From positions 1 through 64,000 of the forward strand of contig NZ_JAENRR010000006.1 in the NCBI RefSeq assembly GCF_016612505.1: 64,000 nt of DNA, written 5' to 3'. Under the pieces are notes generated by a model. It did not search any database. It saw only the letters and a program-made list of their open reading frames with translations, and was not told the DNA's origin. The DNA comes from Carboxylicivirga marina. Its GTDB lineage: Bacteria; Bacteroidota; Bacteroidia; Bacteroidales; Marinilabiliaceae. Both the position numbers and the translations under genes were made by a program. Positions 8,001 through 17,708 of this stretch are shown here, piece by piece; position 1 is the stretch's first letter; every line of letters starts with the position of its first letter.

Positions 8001-9125
8001 TTATAATCCAAAGCGATATTGCAAACCTGAAATGACATGAGTTCTAGTACCTAAGAAACCAACCTCGGCACGCAAAGCCCAGCTTTTATTCAATTGATAT
8101 TGCGAGCCCACTATAAAGTTCCACATTTTTGCCTGTCGTTTATCCAGCGAATACTGGACGGTTTCAGCTCTTGATGCTGCATCAACGACAGAACCTGCAA
8201 CAGATAGACCTTTATTTGCCGCTGTCCTCTTTGCAATGTTAATTGGGTCTGCTTTTTCTTGAATTGTCAAACCACTCCACCAATCATCTACTGCCATTTG
8301 GCTTTTTTCTATCTTCTCGTAGGCTCCAGTAATCTGATCATCAAATCCTGGTAACACTTCATCTATACTCAGAGAACCACTCGTACCAGTGTTCATTTTC
8401 ACTCTAAATCCGCCTACCCAAACGGCTAAACTTTGACCTGGCTTTCCAAATTGAAAATTTTTACCAAAGCGTGGTCCGAAAACAAAAATTCGAGCTGGCT
8501 CACTTAATTCCGGAATATCACTCCAACTCCAATTCATATCTAAGGCAATAAAACCACCACCTACTCCCATTGTTGGCGTCAAACCAAATCCGTAAGTACT
8601 TGCTTCAAAATTTGCTTCTGTTTTAAAATCCATTGCTTTCACCCAATTCCACTGAAAACCTAAATCCGGATCGAGATGAAATTCTCCAGGTACATAAACA
8701 CCAAAATCAACATTGGTATCATTGTTTGAACGGGCAAAAATTCCATAAACATTAAGGAATGGAAACAACCAAACATCAGGCCTTACGCTAATACTGTTAG
8801 TTCTTGCCGTGGCCTTATTAAATCGAACAATCTCATCCAAATCGTACATGGTACCATCATTAAAACCAACAAACAAATTATTGATTAAGATATCTGATTC
8901 CTGATAAAAATACTGTGTACTAAAACCTGCCGAATACGGTAAGTCAAACCCAAGTTTTGTCACTTTCTCACCCCATATTGGTAACATATAAGGATACACT
9001 GCCTGTTTGAGGCTATCTCGTTCTTCGAGCTTTTTCTCCCCAACTACTTTATTGCTAAATATTTGGGCCGAAGCATTGAATACAAACATTAGCAACAACG
9101 CATTTATCAATCCTATTTTTCTCAT
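8001..9125 (-). CDS. Predicted outer-membrane beta-barrel protein, family not recognised
   Basis: 374 residues with a signal peptide (LINALLLMFVFNASAQ). The body alternates amphipathic strands rich in aromatic residues and glycine (VWLFPFLNVYGIFARS, GFGLTPTMGVGGGFIALDMNWSW, IFVFGPRFGKNFQFG) and closes with the barrel-like strand HVISGLQYRFGL. This is consistent with an outer-membrane protein. A segment at ~265-310 with MAVDDWWSGL looks like a soluble helical insert. It is first in a two-gene unit with the TPR protein and divergent from the sulfatase. A transport or assembly role is possible but is not shown by the sequence. Confidence 0.65.
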   Translation of the reverse strand: MRKIGLINALLLMFVFNASAQIFSNKVVGEKKLEERDSLKQAVYPYMLPIWGEKVTKLGFDLPYSAGFSTQYFYQESDILINNLFVGFNDGTMYDLDEIVRFNKATARTNSISVRPDVWLFPFLNVYGIFARSNNDTNVDFGVYVPGEFHLDPDLGFQWNWVKAMDFKTEANFEASTYGFGLTPTMGVGGGFIALDMNWSWSDIPELSEPARIFVFGPRFGKNFQFGKPGQSLAVWVGGFRVKMNTGTSGSLSIDEVLPGFDDQITGAYEKIEKSQMAVDDWWSGLTIQEKADPINIAKRTAANKGLSVAGSVVDAASRAETVQYSLDKRQAKMWNFIVGSQYQLNKSWALRAEVGFLGTRTHVISGLQYRFGL

Positions 9126-9547
9126 AAATACACATTAGGTAATTCAAAATATTTTTTTGAGCTATGACTCTTCAAATCTGAAACCCATATATAAAAATGA
9201 TTTCATAAAAAAATAGCCACTTCAATTTTAATTAAACACTAAATTATAAATACTCTTAGACAATAAAACTATATGTTTTCTTTTTAAACGATTACGCTTC
9301 AATTCTTTATTAAATACTTCCTTAAATTAACTTTCCAAAATATGCTCTCCGCATGTTTAACATGTATTATTTAAAAGAATGTTCTAAACCCTTTCCATTT
9401 TGATTTGAATTAATCAGGAAATTAATGGAAATTGAAGCTTGCTCTTTTACCTAAAGAAATGATTTACAATAAAACAATTCCATTTCGGATATGTTTACTA
9501 TTAAATACAAACAAACATAAACGTAATTATTAATTAACTTAACACTT
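9126..9547. other. Divergent intergenic region, AT-rich
   Basis: 422 bp between the outer-membrane protein gene and the sulfatase. It is very AT-rich and must hold both promoters, but I find no clear TTTG-N19-21-TAnnTTTG pair and no repeat or RNA gene. I see nothing else in it. Confidence 0.5.
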
Positions 9548-11122
9548 ATGAGAAAACTTTCTTTAATGAGTGCTATTTTAATGCTTACTATTGCATTAAG
9601 TGCTCAAAAAAACAAAAAACCCAACATATTGGTAATTTGGGGTGATGATGTTGGCCGTTCTAATATTAGCGCTTACACCATGGGAATGATGGGGTATACA
9701 ACTCCTAACCTTGATCGCATTGCTGATGAAGGAATTATTTTCACTGATTATTATGGTGAACAATCCTGTACTGCCGGCCGATCAAGTTTCATCATGGGCC
9801 AAAGTGTATATCGTACCGGTCTATCTAAAGTAGGATTGCCAGGTGCTGAACTTGGTATGCAAGTAGAAGATCCAACCATAGCAGGTTTATTAAAAGATGA
9901 AGGCTATGCCACAGGACAATTTGGTAAAAATCACCTTGGCGATCAGGACAAACACCTTCCTACCAATCATGGCTTTGACGAGTTCCTGGGTAATTTATAC
10001 CATCTGAATGCCGAGGAAGAACCAGAAAATGAAGATTATCCTGGAGATATGGTACTTGCTGATGGTACAACTTTTCGCGAAAAATTTGGTCCACGTGGTG
10101 TCATAAAATCTAGCGCTGATGGCCCTATAAAGGACACAGGCCCTCTAACAAAAAAACGAATGGAGTCAATTGACGATGAAACGGTTGCTGCTGCAATGGA
10201 TTTTATTCGTCGACAAGAGAAGGCCGGAATACCATGGTTTGTTTGGTGGAGTGGCACACGAATGCACTTCAGAACACATGTGAGTGATGCAAAAATGGCT
10301 CAAATCAAAAAAGAATACCCTGATGCTGATGAATACACATGCGGTATGCTTGAACATGATATGCACATTGGTCAATTCCTTGATTTACTGGATGAGTTAG
10401 GCATTGCTGATAATACAATCATTCATTATTCAACTGACAATGGCCCTCATTACAACACATGGCCTGACGCAGCTGCAACTCCATTTAGAGGCGAAAAGAA
10501 CACCAACTGGGAAGGCGGATGGCGTGTTCCGTGTATGGTAAGATGGCCTGGTGTAGTTAAACCAGGTTCAATTAGTAACGAAATTGTACACCACATGGAT
10601 TGGTTACCAACATTCCTGGCTGCAGGTGGGGAGACTGACATCAAAAACAAACTACTTAAGGGGCACAAGTCAAAAACATTAAACAGAGAATATAAGGTTC
10701 ATCTGGATGGTTATGATTTGACTGAACACTTGAAGAATCCTCAAAACGTTCCTAGTCCACGTAAAGAAATTTTCTATTTCTCAGATGATGGTGACTTAAC
10801 TGCCCTACGCTACGATCAGTGGAAATTGATATTTATGGAACAACGTGTTGAAGCAACTTTTCAAGCCTGGATGGAACCGTTTGTTCCTTTAAGAGTTCCT
10901 ATTATTCTGAACTTAAGAAGAGACCCATATGAAAGAGCACCTGTTACATCCAACACATACTACGATTGGTTAATTGACAGGGCCTACCTACTGGTTCCTG
11001 CTCAAACATATGTCGGAAATTTCTTAATGACTTTTCAAAAGTATCCTCCTCGTCAAAAAGCAGCAAGCTTCTCTCTTGACCAGGTAATGGAAAAACTCCA
11101 GGCAGGTTCTGGTTCAAAGTAA
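9548..11122 (+). CDS. Exported arylsulfatase (formylglycine-dependent sulfatase)
   Basis: 524 residues with signal peptide MRKLSLMSAILMLTIALSAQ. The sulfatase core is intact: metal ligands D33-D34 in IWGDDVG, the modification motif CTAGR with C74 as the residue converted to formylglycine (CxAxR form), GKNHLGD with the catalytic Lys/His region at ~120, and STDNGPHYNTW supplying the second Asp-Asn metal pair at ~298. The C-terminal part has LRYDQWKLIF, as usual for these enzymes. It probably desulfates an organic sulfate such as a polysaccharide or aryl sulfate in the periplasm; specificity cannot be read. An anaerobic or aerobic maturase (anSME/FGE) must be encoded elsewhere. Downstream is a strong terminator. 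Confidence 0.88.
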   Translation: MRKLSLMSAILMLTIALSAQKNKKPNILVIWGDDVGRSNISAYTMGMMGYTTPNLDRIADEGIIFTDYYGEQSCTAGRSSFIMGQSVYRTGLSKVGLPGAELGMQVEDPTIAGLLKDEGYATGQFGKNHLGDQDKHLPTNHGFDEFLGNLYHLNAEEEPENEDYPGDMVLADGTTFREKFGPRGVIKSSADGPIKDTGPLTKKRMESIDDETVAAAMDFIRRQEKAGIPWFVWWSGTRMHFRTHVSDAKMAQIKKEYPDADEYTCGMLEHDMHIGQFLDLLDELGIADNTIIHYSTDNGPHYNTWPDAAATPFRGEKNTNWEGGWRVPCMVRWPGVVKPGSISNEIVHHMDWLPTFLAAGGETDIKNKLLKGHKSKTLNREYKVHLDGYDLTEHLKNPQNVPSPRKEIFYFSDDGDLTALRYDQWKLIFMEQRVEATFQAWMEPFVPLRVPIILNLRRDPYERAPVTSNTYYDWLIDRAYLLVPAQTYVGNFLMTFQKYPPRQKAASFSLDQVMEKLQAGSGSK

Positions 11123-11130
11123 TAATCGAT

Positions 11131-11167
11131 AAAAGTGATGCCTAACTTACCAGGCATCACTTTTATT
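11131..11167 (+). terminator. Rho-independent terminator of the sulfatase gene
   Basis: A 12-bp perfect stem, AAAAGTGATGCC (11131-11142) with GGCATCACTTTT (11153-11164), 10-nt loop, then ATTGTTTTAT. It lies 8 bases after the sulfatase stop. Confidence 0.85.
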
Positions 11168-11281
11168 GTTTTATCATTAGACACTGGCATAATGTCATTG
11201 AGACGATTCATTTAACTTAATGAATTAGCCATATTCTACAGTCTGCATATTCTACCTCTAGATCGCACAAAAATTCTTTGT

Positions 11282-12238
11282 ATGGAAACGAACCAAGTCG
11301 TTCAAGAACTAAAAGAGCGCATTAACCAATCCATTATCGGGCAGGAAAAATTGACCGACCGATTAATTATTGGCTTATTGGCAGATGGCAACATATTGTT
11401 AGAAGGCTTGCCTGGGTTAGCAAAAACCCGGGCAGTTAGAAGCCTGGCCAAAGAACTTAATACTGAACTTAGTCGAATTCAGTTTACACCGGACCTATTG
11501 CCATCTGACATAACAGGCACAGAGATATACCAACCAGACAGTGACGAAAAATTCTTATTCCAAAAAGGCCCCATATTTAGCAATCTGATTCTTGCAGATG
11601 AGATCAACCGGGCACCAGCTAAAGTGCAGTCTGCCTTGCTTGAAGCTATGGAAGAACGACAAATTTCTGTTGCTGGCAAAACTCACAGGATGGCGCCTTT
11701 GTTTATGGTTTTGGCCACTCAAAATCCAGTTGAGCAAGAAGGAACCTATCCACTACCAGAGGCACAAATGGATCGTTTCCTGATGAAGGTACTCATTGAT
11801 TATCCTGATGTAAATGCCGAAAAAGCCATTCTACGTTTAGTTCGTGAAGAATCAAAACGTAACACAGCAAACTTAACCAACATTGATACCGATATAATTT
11901 TTAAAGCTCGTGAAGAAATTAAGGGTATTGAAGTATCAGAAAAAGCTGAACAATACATTGTAGACCTCATTAATGCGACTCGATTCCCATCTGAGTATAG
12001 TAACAAACTCACAGAGTGGCTGGCCTTTGGAGCTAGTCCTCGCGGTACGATTGCCCTGGACAAATGCAGTCGAGTTTTAGCCTGGATTAACGGTCGCGAT
12101 TATATTACTTCCGATGATATCAGAGAGGTGATTCATGATGTATTGCGCCACCGCCTTATACTTAGCTACGAAGCAAATGCGGACGGAATCACACCTGACC
12201 AGGTGATTGATGAGTTATTAAAAACAGTTGCTATCTAA
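11282..12238 (+). CDS. MoxR-family AAA+ ATPase
   Basis: 318 residues. AAA_3 ATPase with Walker A EGLPGLAKT (about residues 40-48), Walker B LILADEINRAPAKVQSALLEAMEE, sensor 1 ATQNPVEQEGTYPLPEAQMDRF and a C-terminal lid (GASPRGTIALDKCSRVLA). MoxR proteins act as chaperone-like ATPases with von Willebrand factor A partners. It opens the operon moxR-DUF58-DUF4381-batA-batB/C-batD, and its stop lies 7 bases before the next start codon. The Bat system is tied to aerotolerance in Bacteroides fragilis; here an envelope stress role is inferred. Confidence 0.92.
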   Translation: METNQVVQELKERINQSIIGQEKLTDRLIIGLLADGNILLEGLPGLAKTRAVRSLAKELNTELSRIQFTPDLLPSDITGTEIYQPDSDEKFLFQKGPIFSNLILADEINRAPAKVQSALLEAMEERQISVAGKTHRMAPLFMVLATQNPVEQEGTYPLPEAQMDRFLMKVLIDYPDVNAEKAILRLVREESKRNTANLTNIDTDIIFKAREEIKGIEVSEKAEQYIVDLINATRFPSEYSNKLTEWLAFGASPRGTIALDKCSRVLAWINGRDYITSDDIREVIHDVLRHRLILSYEANADGITPDQVIDELLKTVAI

Positions 12239-12245
12239 TGATTTC

Positions 12246-13154
12246 ATGAATAAGGTATCGGTTACACTTCGAGCATTATTAAAATGGGAACACCTGATTC
12301 TTGGCACTGATATATTGCCCAGGCAACGAGTGAGCTCAATATTAGCTGGTAGGCATTATAGCATGATGCGTGGACGAGGATTGGATTTTGAGGAAGTACG
12401 TAACTATGTACCAGGCGATGATATTCGAAACATTGATTGGAAAGTAACCGCCCGAACCAAGAAAACCCATACTAAAGTATTTAATGAAGAAAAGGAGCGT
12501 CCGGCATTGGTACTTGTTGACCAATCATCTTATATGCGATTTGGCTCTCAGAACTACCTGAAGTCTGTTATTGCTGCTGAGGCTGCAGCATTAGCAGCAT
12601 TTAGAACCATTAAGAAGGGTGATCGCTGTGGCGGCCTGGTTTTTAATGATGATACAATGGATTGGTTTTCACCTAGAAGAAGCAGGCAAGCTGTCCTCCA
12701 ATTATTAAAATCAGTAAGTGAACACAATGCCATACTATTAAATCAGAAACACATTAAAAATAATGGTTTACAACTTGAGCACTCACTCAAACGTATAGCC
12801 AATTACATCACTCACGATTATATTCTTTCAATCATCAGCGATTTTTCGCAATGTACCGTAAATGGCTATAAACTCATTAGAAAAATAGCCCAGCATAACG
12901 ATGTAATTTGCGTACACATTGAAGATGAATTAGATCTAATTACTGACAAAAACAACATGATTATTTCTGACGGAGAAAAACAGTTGTTCTGGAAGAAATC
13001 GAAGTCAAAAGTCATCCAATCTGAAAAACAGGATAATGATGGACTAAAAGACAAACTCAATACGCTTCAACGAAAATACCGAATACCAGTTATTTATTTA
13101 AACACACAACAGACATTAGAAGATCAAATAAAAAGCATTTTTAAGAGCAGATAG
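12246..13154 (+). CDS. DUF58 domain-containing protein of the MoxR/Bat operon
   Basis: 302 residues from ATG 12246. A TTG at 12228 would overlap the end of moxR. The hallmark DUF58 motif RGLDFEEVRNYVPGDDIRNIDWKVTARTKK (12372-12461) is present, followed by a vWA-like fold with LVDQSSYMRFG in place of a canonical DxSxS metal site. It is the usual partner encoded directly after moxR. It is cytoplasmic, with no membrane segment. The next gene starts 4 bases after its stop, indicating tight cotranscription. Confidence 0.88.
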   Translation: MNKVSVTLRALLKWEHLILGTDILPRQRVSSILAGRHYSMMRGRGLDFEEVRNYVPGDDIRNIDWKVTARTKKTHTKVFNEEKERPALVLVDQSSYMRFGSQNYLKSVIAAEAAALAAFRTIKKGDRCGGLVFNDDTMDWFSPRRSRQAVLQLLKSVSEHNAILLNQKHIKNNGLQLEHSLKRIANYITHDYILSIISDFSQCTVNGYKLIRKIAQHNDVICVHIEDELDLITDKNNMIISDGEKQLFWKKSKSKVIQSEKQDNDGLKDKLNTLQRKYRIPVIYLNTQQTLEDQIKSIFKSR

Positions 13155-13158
13155 AAAA

Positions 13159-13620
13159 ATGGACGATACCTTAAATACACTAATTGAACCAGAAAATATT
13201 CCATTTAGCTTCGACACTATCGGATGGATAGTATCACTATACCTCATCTTTGCTCTAATAATTAGTTTTTTAATATATAAATTGGTTCAATACCATCGCA
13301 ATAAATACAGAAGGATTGCCATCAATCGATTACTTGATATTAAAAACAGTACAACACTATCAATGGCTCAAAAAGCAAATCTCACCAATAATACTCTAAA
13401 ACAAGTATGCCTACATAAATTCCCGCGAAAAGAAATAGCTTCTTTAGATGACATAGAATGGTTTGGGTTTCTAAATTTTCATATGAGGAAACCATGTTTC
13501 GATATGCTAACATTTGAATCTTTTCAAAAAGGCCTTTATAAAAACTCACAATTAAAACCCGAAATTATTAATTGCTTTATCGCTCAAAGTATCACCTGGA
13601 TAGATAAACATGTCGTTTGA
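13159..13620 (+). CDS. DUF4381-like membrane protein of the Bat operon
   Basis: 153 residues. A single strong membrane segment lies near residues 24-44 (WIVSLYLIFALIISFLIYKLV), followed by a basic cytosolic stretch HRNKYRRIAI and a helical C-terminal domain. Length, topology and position between DUF58 and batA match the small DUF4381-type proteins of MoxR/Bat operons. The stop overlaps the batA start by 11 bases. The precise role is unknown. Confidence 0.7.
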   Translation: MDDTLNTLIEPENIPFSFDTIGWIVSLYLIFALIISFLIYKLVQYHRNKYRRIAINRLLDIKNSTTLSMAQKANLTNNTLKQVCLHKFPRKEIASLDDIEWFGFLNFHMRKPCFDMLTFESFQKGLYKNSQLKPEIINCFIAQSITWIDKHVV

Positions 13621-14605
13621 ATTTGCTCACATATGGTTCTTTCTGTTGCTTCCGTTGCCACTAATCGTTCGATGGTTACTACCGTCTTTCAAGAAAAGGA
13701 GAACCGCCATGTTGCACCCACGCTTTGAGCATAAATCTGAATTAACTGGCTTAAAAGCAAAAAAAGCTGCCTGGGTATCGCGACGAGGAATCTTTAACGA
13801 ATTGATTATTTGGCTAACCTGGGCCTTATTAATAGGGGCTGCTGCGCATCCGCAACTGAGTGGTGAACCTGAAATGCAAGTGAAAAATTCGCGTAGTTTT
13901 TTTATTGCGGCTGATATCTCCTTTAGCATGGATACGCGCGATTGGGTAATAAATGAGCAGCGCCTATCACGTTGGGAAGCTATTAAATTCATTATGGCCG
14001 AGTTTATTGAAGAGCGCGAAGGCGACCGCTTAGGCCTTATATTCTTTGGCTCCAATGCCTATTTGCAAAGTCCACTCACCACCGATTTAAATTTTATCAA
14101 ATGGCAACTTGAAGAAACCGACGTGGGCATGGCTGGACAAATGACCGGCATTGGCAATGCCATTGGTTATGCTTCTGAGCTTTTTGAGAAAGATACTATC
14201 GAAAATAAAGTATTGCTCCTATTGACCGATGGCGTAGATAGCGGAAGTGACATCTCTCCCATTGACGCAGCCAATATGGCTAAAAAAGATTCCATCACCA
14301 TTTATACTTTAGGCATTGGCGATACTAAAGCCACTGGTTCAGATCTGGATGAAAGCACTTTAACACATATAGCAGAATCAACCGGCGGACAATATTTTGC
14401 TGCCATTGACCCAGTAGAGCTACGCAAAGCATACGATGCCTTAAACGAATTAGAACCTATTGAATGGGAAGAAATGCAATATAAACCAACAATTACCTTG
14501 TACCATTATCCACTTATACTAGCGTTGGTTCTGGCATTAATTCACCAATTACTATTGGCCATTATTAAACTGAGTTCATCATTAATAAACAGGAATGTTC
14601 AATAA
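13610..14605 (+). CDS. batA: BatA-like vWA domain membrane protein
   Basis: 331 residues. The N-terminal hydrophobic hairpin of Bat proteins (FAHIWFFLLLPLPLIVRWLLP), a second membrane helix at ~65-80, then a von Willebrand A domain with the metal-ion-dependent adhesion site DISFSMD (DxSxS), LLLTDGVDSGSD and TIYTLGIGDTKATG. It closes with a C-terminal membrane helix (YPLILALVLALIHQLLL). Its N-terminus overlaps the preceding gene by 11 bases and its stop overlaps batB by 11, so translation is probably coupled. Confidence 0.88.
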   Translation: MSFEFAHIWFFLLLPLPLIVRWLLPSFKKRRTAMLHPRFEHKSELTGLKAKKAAWVSRRGIFNELIIWLTWALLIGAAAHPQLSGEPEMQVKNSRSFFIAADISFSMDTRDWVINEQRLSRWEAIKFIMAEFIEEREGDRLGLIFFGSNAYLQSPLTTDLNFIKWQLEETDVGMAGQMTGIGNAIGYASELFEKDTIENKVLLLLTDGVDSGSDISPIDAANMAKKDSITIYTLGIGDTKATGSDLDESTLTHIAESTGGQYFAAIDPVELRKAYDALNELEPIEWEEMQYKPTITLYHYPLILALVLALIHQLLLAIIKLSSSLINRNVQ

Positions 14606-16334
14606 ATTCGAATATATCATTCAGCATATTCATTTTATCCAGCCACTTTGGTTTTGGGCATTTGTACCCTTGTTGGCCATTCTCATTTTAGTGTATATTT
14701 CCAATCGGGAGAATAAGAAATGGCAAAAATTAGTCGCTCCCCATCTGAGGCCTTATATGTTTGTAAAAGGTTCAAAAAGTGCTTTTTGGCTGCCCATACT
14801 CGACTTTGTACTCTGCTGCAGCTCCATCATTATAGCATTGGCTGGTCCGGCATGGAAAATGAAAGATATTCCGCAAGGCAATGCAGCAGCAAGCTTATTA
14901 ATTGGTTTAGACCTGTCACACAGCATGTTGGCCGAAGATATTTCTCCCAATCGTCTAGAGCGGATGAAATTAAAAATCAGCGACCTTCTGGATGCCAATC
15001 CAGAAACAGACATTGGCCTTTTTGCTTATTCTGGCACACCCCATATTGTAGTGCCATTTTGTAACGATTATAGTATTATTAGGCATCATATCGAGAATCT
15101 GCACCCAGCCATGATGCCCGTAAGAGGAACTAACTTGCAACTGGCGATAGAACTTGTCGATTCTCTATTACGAAAATACGATGCACCTAGTACCTTGTTG
15201 CTCATAACTGATGAATTATCGAATGAGGATGCGACTTACATCGAGACCTTTTGTAATAATAGCATCCATAAGGTTAATATCATTCCGGCAGCAACAGCCG
15301 ATGGCGGAAGCATGCCTTCTTTTAAAAACAAACGCCTTACTTTAAAAGATAAAAATGGAAAAGAACGTATCGCCAAACCCGATATGTCAGTTTTTCAAAA
15401 TACCGGCTTAAACAATAAAGTAAGCATCACGCATCTCACCCTGGATAAATCAGATGTAGAGAGTATTGCCAAATTAGTTAGGGATAACAAATCATTTACT
15501 TTAAAAGATAAAGTCGATGATGAAGAGTGGGACAATAAAGGTTGGTGGCTTATTTTGCCAGTTTTATTACTTATACTGACATGGTTCCGAAAAGGGTGGT
15601 CAATCTTTTGGATGTGGATGGGTATTTTCCTTATACAATCATGTTCTCCTACTGATAAAAATGCCAGGTGGTGGTATAACAACGACTATCGGGCTCAATC
15701 CATGATGAAGGATTCATTATTTGAGGAAGCCGCGCTAACCTTTGAGTCACTGCAACACAAAGGCACAGCCTATTTTAAGGCACAAAACTATGAAGCTGCC
15801 CTGGAAGTATTCTCTCATGACAGCACCGAAACAGGGTATTACAATAAAGCTATAACGCTCATTCAAATGGGGCGTCTGGAAGAAGCACAAGAAGCATTTA
15901 ACGAAGTAATAGCTTTAAATCCGGAAATGGAAGTCGCCAGGCAAAACCTTAAACGTACTCAACAGATGATACTCCAGCGAGATTCGATTACTGTACCATT
16001 AGAACAGGTAACGCAACTCGACCAAAATAAAAAAAGTGAGCCATTGAAAGAGTTTCAAGCCAAAACAAAAGATAAAGAACTAAGCTCCGATACAGAAGTA
16101 GATGAATTGCCTAAAGATGGTAAACGCATAACAGATGAAGTAGAAACTCAAATATCGAAGGCTGAAGAACTGGAACGGCCAGACGAAAGTCTGGAAGAAC
16201 AAGCTACTCAAAAAGATGCCAAAAACATTATGCTCAAAAAAATATCGGCTGATCCTAGTGAATTTCTCAGGCGTCGTTTTAAATTCCAGAAGGAAAAGCA
16301 TTATCCATACACTAAAGAAACAAGTGATATTTAA
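14595..16334 (+). CDS. batB: BatB-BatC fusion: vWA membrane protein with C-terminal TPR region
   Basis: 579 residues. Residues ~1-330 form a BatB protein: membrane helices near 17-35 and 60-80, MIDAS GLDLSHSM, LLLITDELSNED, and a C-terminal helix WWLILPVLLLILTWF. After a short basic loop comes WMWMGIFLIQSCSP, which looks like a lipoprotein signal with a lipobox Cys, and then a TPR region (YFKAQNYEAALEVF, YYNKAITLIQMGRLEEAQEAF) that corresponds to BatC. The Glu/Lys-rich tail ends at FLRRRFKFQKEK. One continuous frame therefore joins batB and batC. An internal start at the Met codons before the lipobox could still yield separate BatC. batD follows after 3 bases. Confidence 0.85.
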   Translation: MFNKFEYIIQHIHFIQPLWFWAFVPLLAILILVYISNRENKKWQKLVAPHLRPYMFVKGSKSAFWLPILDFVLCCSSIIIALAGPAWKMKDIPQGNAAASLLIGLDLSHSMLAEDISPNRLERMKLKISDLLDANPETDIGLFAYSGTPHIVVPFCNDYSIIRHHIENLHPAMMPVRGTNLQLAIELVDSLLRKYDAPSTLLLITDELSNEDATYIETFCNNSIHKVNIIPAATADGGSMPSFKNKRLTLKDKNGKERIAKPDMSVFQNTGLNNKVSITHLTLDKSDVESIAKLVRDNKSFTLKDKVDDEEWDNKGWWLILPVLLLILTWFRKGWSIFWMWMGIFLIQSCSPTDKNARWWYNNDYRAQSMMKDSLFEEAALTFESLQHKGTAYFKAQNYEAALEVFSHDSTETGYYNKAITLIQMGRLEEAQEAFNEVIALNPEMEVARQNLKRTQQMILQRDSITVPLEQVTQLDQNKKSEPLKEFQAKTKDKELSSDTEVDELPKDGKRITDEVETQISKAEELERPDESLEEQATQKDAKNIMLKKISADPSEFLRRRFKFQKEKHYPYTKETSDI

Positions 16335-16337
16335 ATA

Positions 16338-17639
16338 ATGAAGGTATTTCTTAAACATAGCATTCATATCATCAGCCTAAGTTTGTTAAGCCTGAGTCTT
16401 CATGCGCAATACTTTGCTACTTTAAAAGTCAATACACACAATGTATACATGCAGCAGCCCATTAAAGCAACTGTTACAGTATATACCTCTACCTGGTTTA
16501 CCGATTCGCCTGATTTAGGCAATGTGAGTATTCCAAACGCATTTGTTCTGCCTTTTAAGCGAACTGTGAGCGGCATTCAGTACATTAACAACAAACAATA
16601 TGCAAGCCTTGAACTCTTCTACCTCATATTTCCTTTTGAAAGCGGCGAAATCATCATACCAGAAATGCATATTAGCATCGCCACACCGCCCGAAGGAGAT
16701 TACAAAGGAGTCATTCGTCAATTAAAAACAAAACCGCTTAGCATCAGGGTCAAAGAAGCACCTGCTGAATTCAAGGGCAAGGAATGGCTGGTGTCAAAAA
16801 ATGCCTATATCAGTGATACATGGAACAGCTCCTTGGATGATGTGAAAGTGGGAGAAGTAATTGAACGTACTGTCACCATTAGGGCTCTGGGCACCTTACC
16901 AGCCTTTATTCCAGAAACATCCATGGAGGCTAATAACTGGTCGAGCATTTACCCACGTCAGGCGCAACTAAAGGATACACGAACCAGTCAGGATGCCAAC
17001 GGACTTCGAATTGAAAAATATCGCTACCTGCTCGAAAAGGAAGGTGAGTTTGAGATAGAGCCTTTAACTGTTACCTGGTGGAATCCCTATTTAAACAAAC
17101 AATATGAACGTTCAAGCAAGGCAAGAACCATTACCATAAAAGCTAATCCCGATTTGGGTATGCTAACAAGTATGCGCGATTCTTTAAACACAAACACTGT
17201 AGAAAACTCTGAAATAGAAGCCGAAGAACCTTTATTAATTATGGGCTTGAGCCTCAAACAATTCATACTGCTTACATGCTTCATACTAATTTGTTTGTGG
17301 ATGATGCTTATCACCATTCGACAAATAATGAAGCAGATAAAACTAAAGCGTGAGCATTATCTCGGTAGTGAGCAATATTATTTCGATCAACTGGTAAAAA
17401 CTTCATCCAAATCTTCTAAAGAACAAATTAATTCAATGTACAGCTGGCTGCTGAACAAGCACAAAAAGCAGTATTCTACAAAAAACATATCATCAGATAA
17501 CCTTCAGGAACTGATTGCGGATTACTATCAATCGCAAAACAATAAACCACTCTCTAAAAAGGAAATAAAGGAAATTAAAAAGCTGCTTAAAGATGAAGCC
17601 AGTCAAGCAGACCACTTCTTCCCGCCTCTCAATCCTTAA
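16338..17639 (+). CDS. batD: BatD-like exported membrane protein
   Basis: 433 residues. Signal peptide (HSIHIISLSLLSLSLHAQ), two Ig-like oxygen-tolerance (BatD) domains, with motifs such as NTHNVYMQQPIKATVTVYT and VKVGEVIERTVTIRALGTLPAFIPE, then a membrane helix at ~306-328 (FILLTCFILICLWMMLITI) and a ~100-residue Lys-rich cytosolic helical tail. It is the last gene of the operon; no batE follows. A 69-bp gap with its own promoter box separates it from recG. Confidence 0.85.
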   Translation: MKVFLKHSIHIISLSLLSLSLHAQYFATLKVNTHNVYMQQPIKATVTVYTSTWFTDSPDLGNVSIPNAFVLPFKRTVSGIQYINNKQYASLELFYLIFPFESGEIIIPEMHISIATPPEGDYKGVIRQLKTKPLSIRVKEAPAEFKGKEWLVSKNAYISDTWNSSLDDVKVGEVIERTVTIRALGTLPAFIPETSMEANNWSSIYPRQAQLKDTRTSQDANGLRIEKYRYLLEKEGEFEIEPLTVTWWNPYLNKQYERSSKARTITIKANPDLGMLTSMRDSLNTNTVENSEIEAEEPLLIMGLSLKQFILLTCFILICLWMMLITIRQIMKQIKLKREHYLGSEQYYFDQLVKTSSKSSKEQINSMYSWLLNKHKKQYSTKNISSDNLQELIADYYQSQNNKPLSKKEIKEIKKLLKDEASQADHFFPPLNP

Positions 17640-17695
17640 TCTATAAACCTGAGTTTTAAAATTTTTATCGAACTCTGTTTATTAGCTATAAATAT

Positions 17696-17703
17696 TATTT
17701 TTG
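17696..17703 (+). promoter_or_regulatory. -7 element TATTTTTG upstream of recG
   Basis: A perfect TAnnTTTG box ending 5 bases before ATG 17709. If used, transcription would start at about 17710. That would make the first ATG leaderless or skipped and would favour the in-frame ATG at 17724 as the functional start. No clear -33 TTTG is seen at 19-21 nt. Confidence 0.4.
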
Positions 17704-17708
17704 CATCT

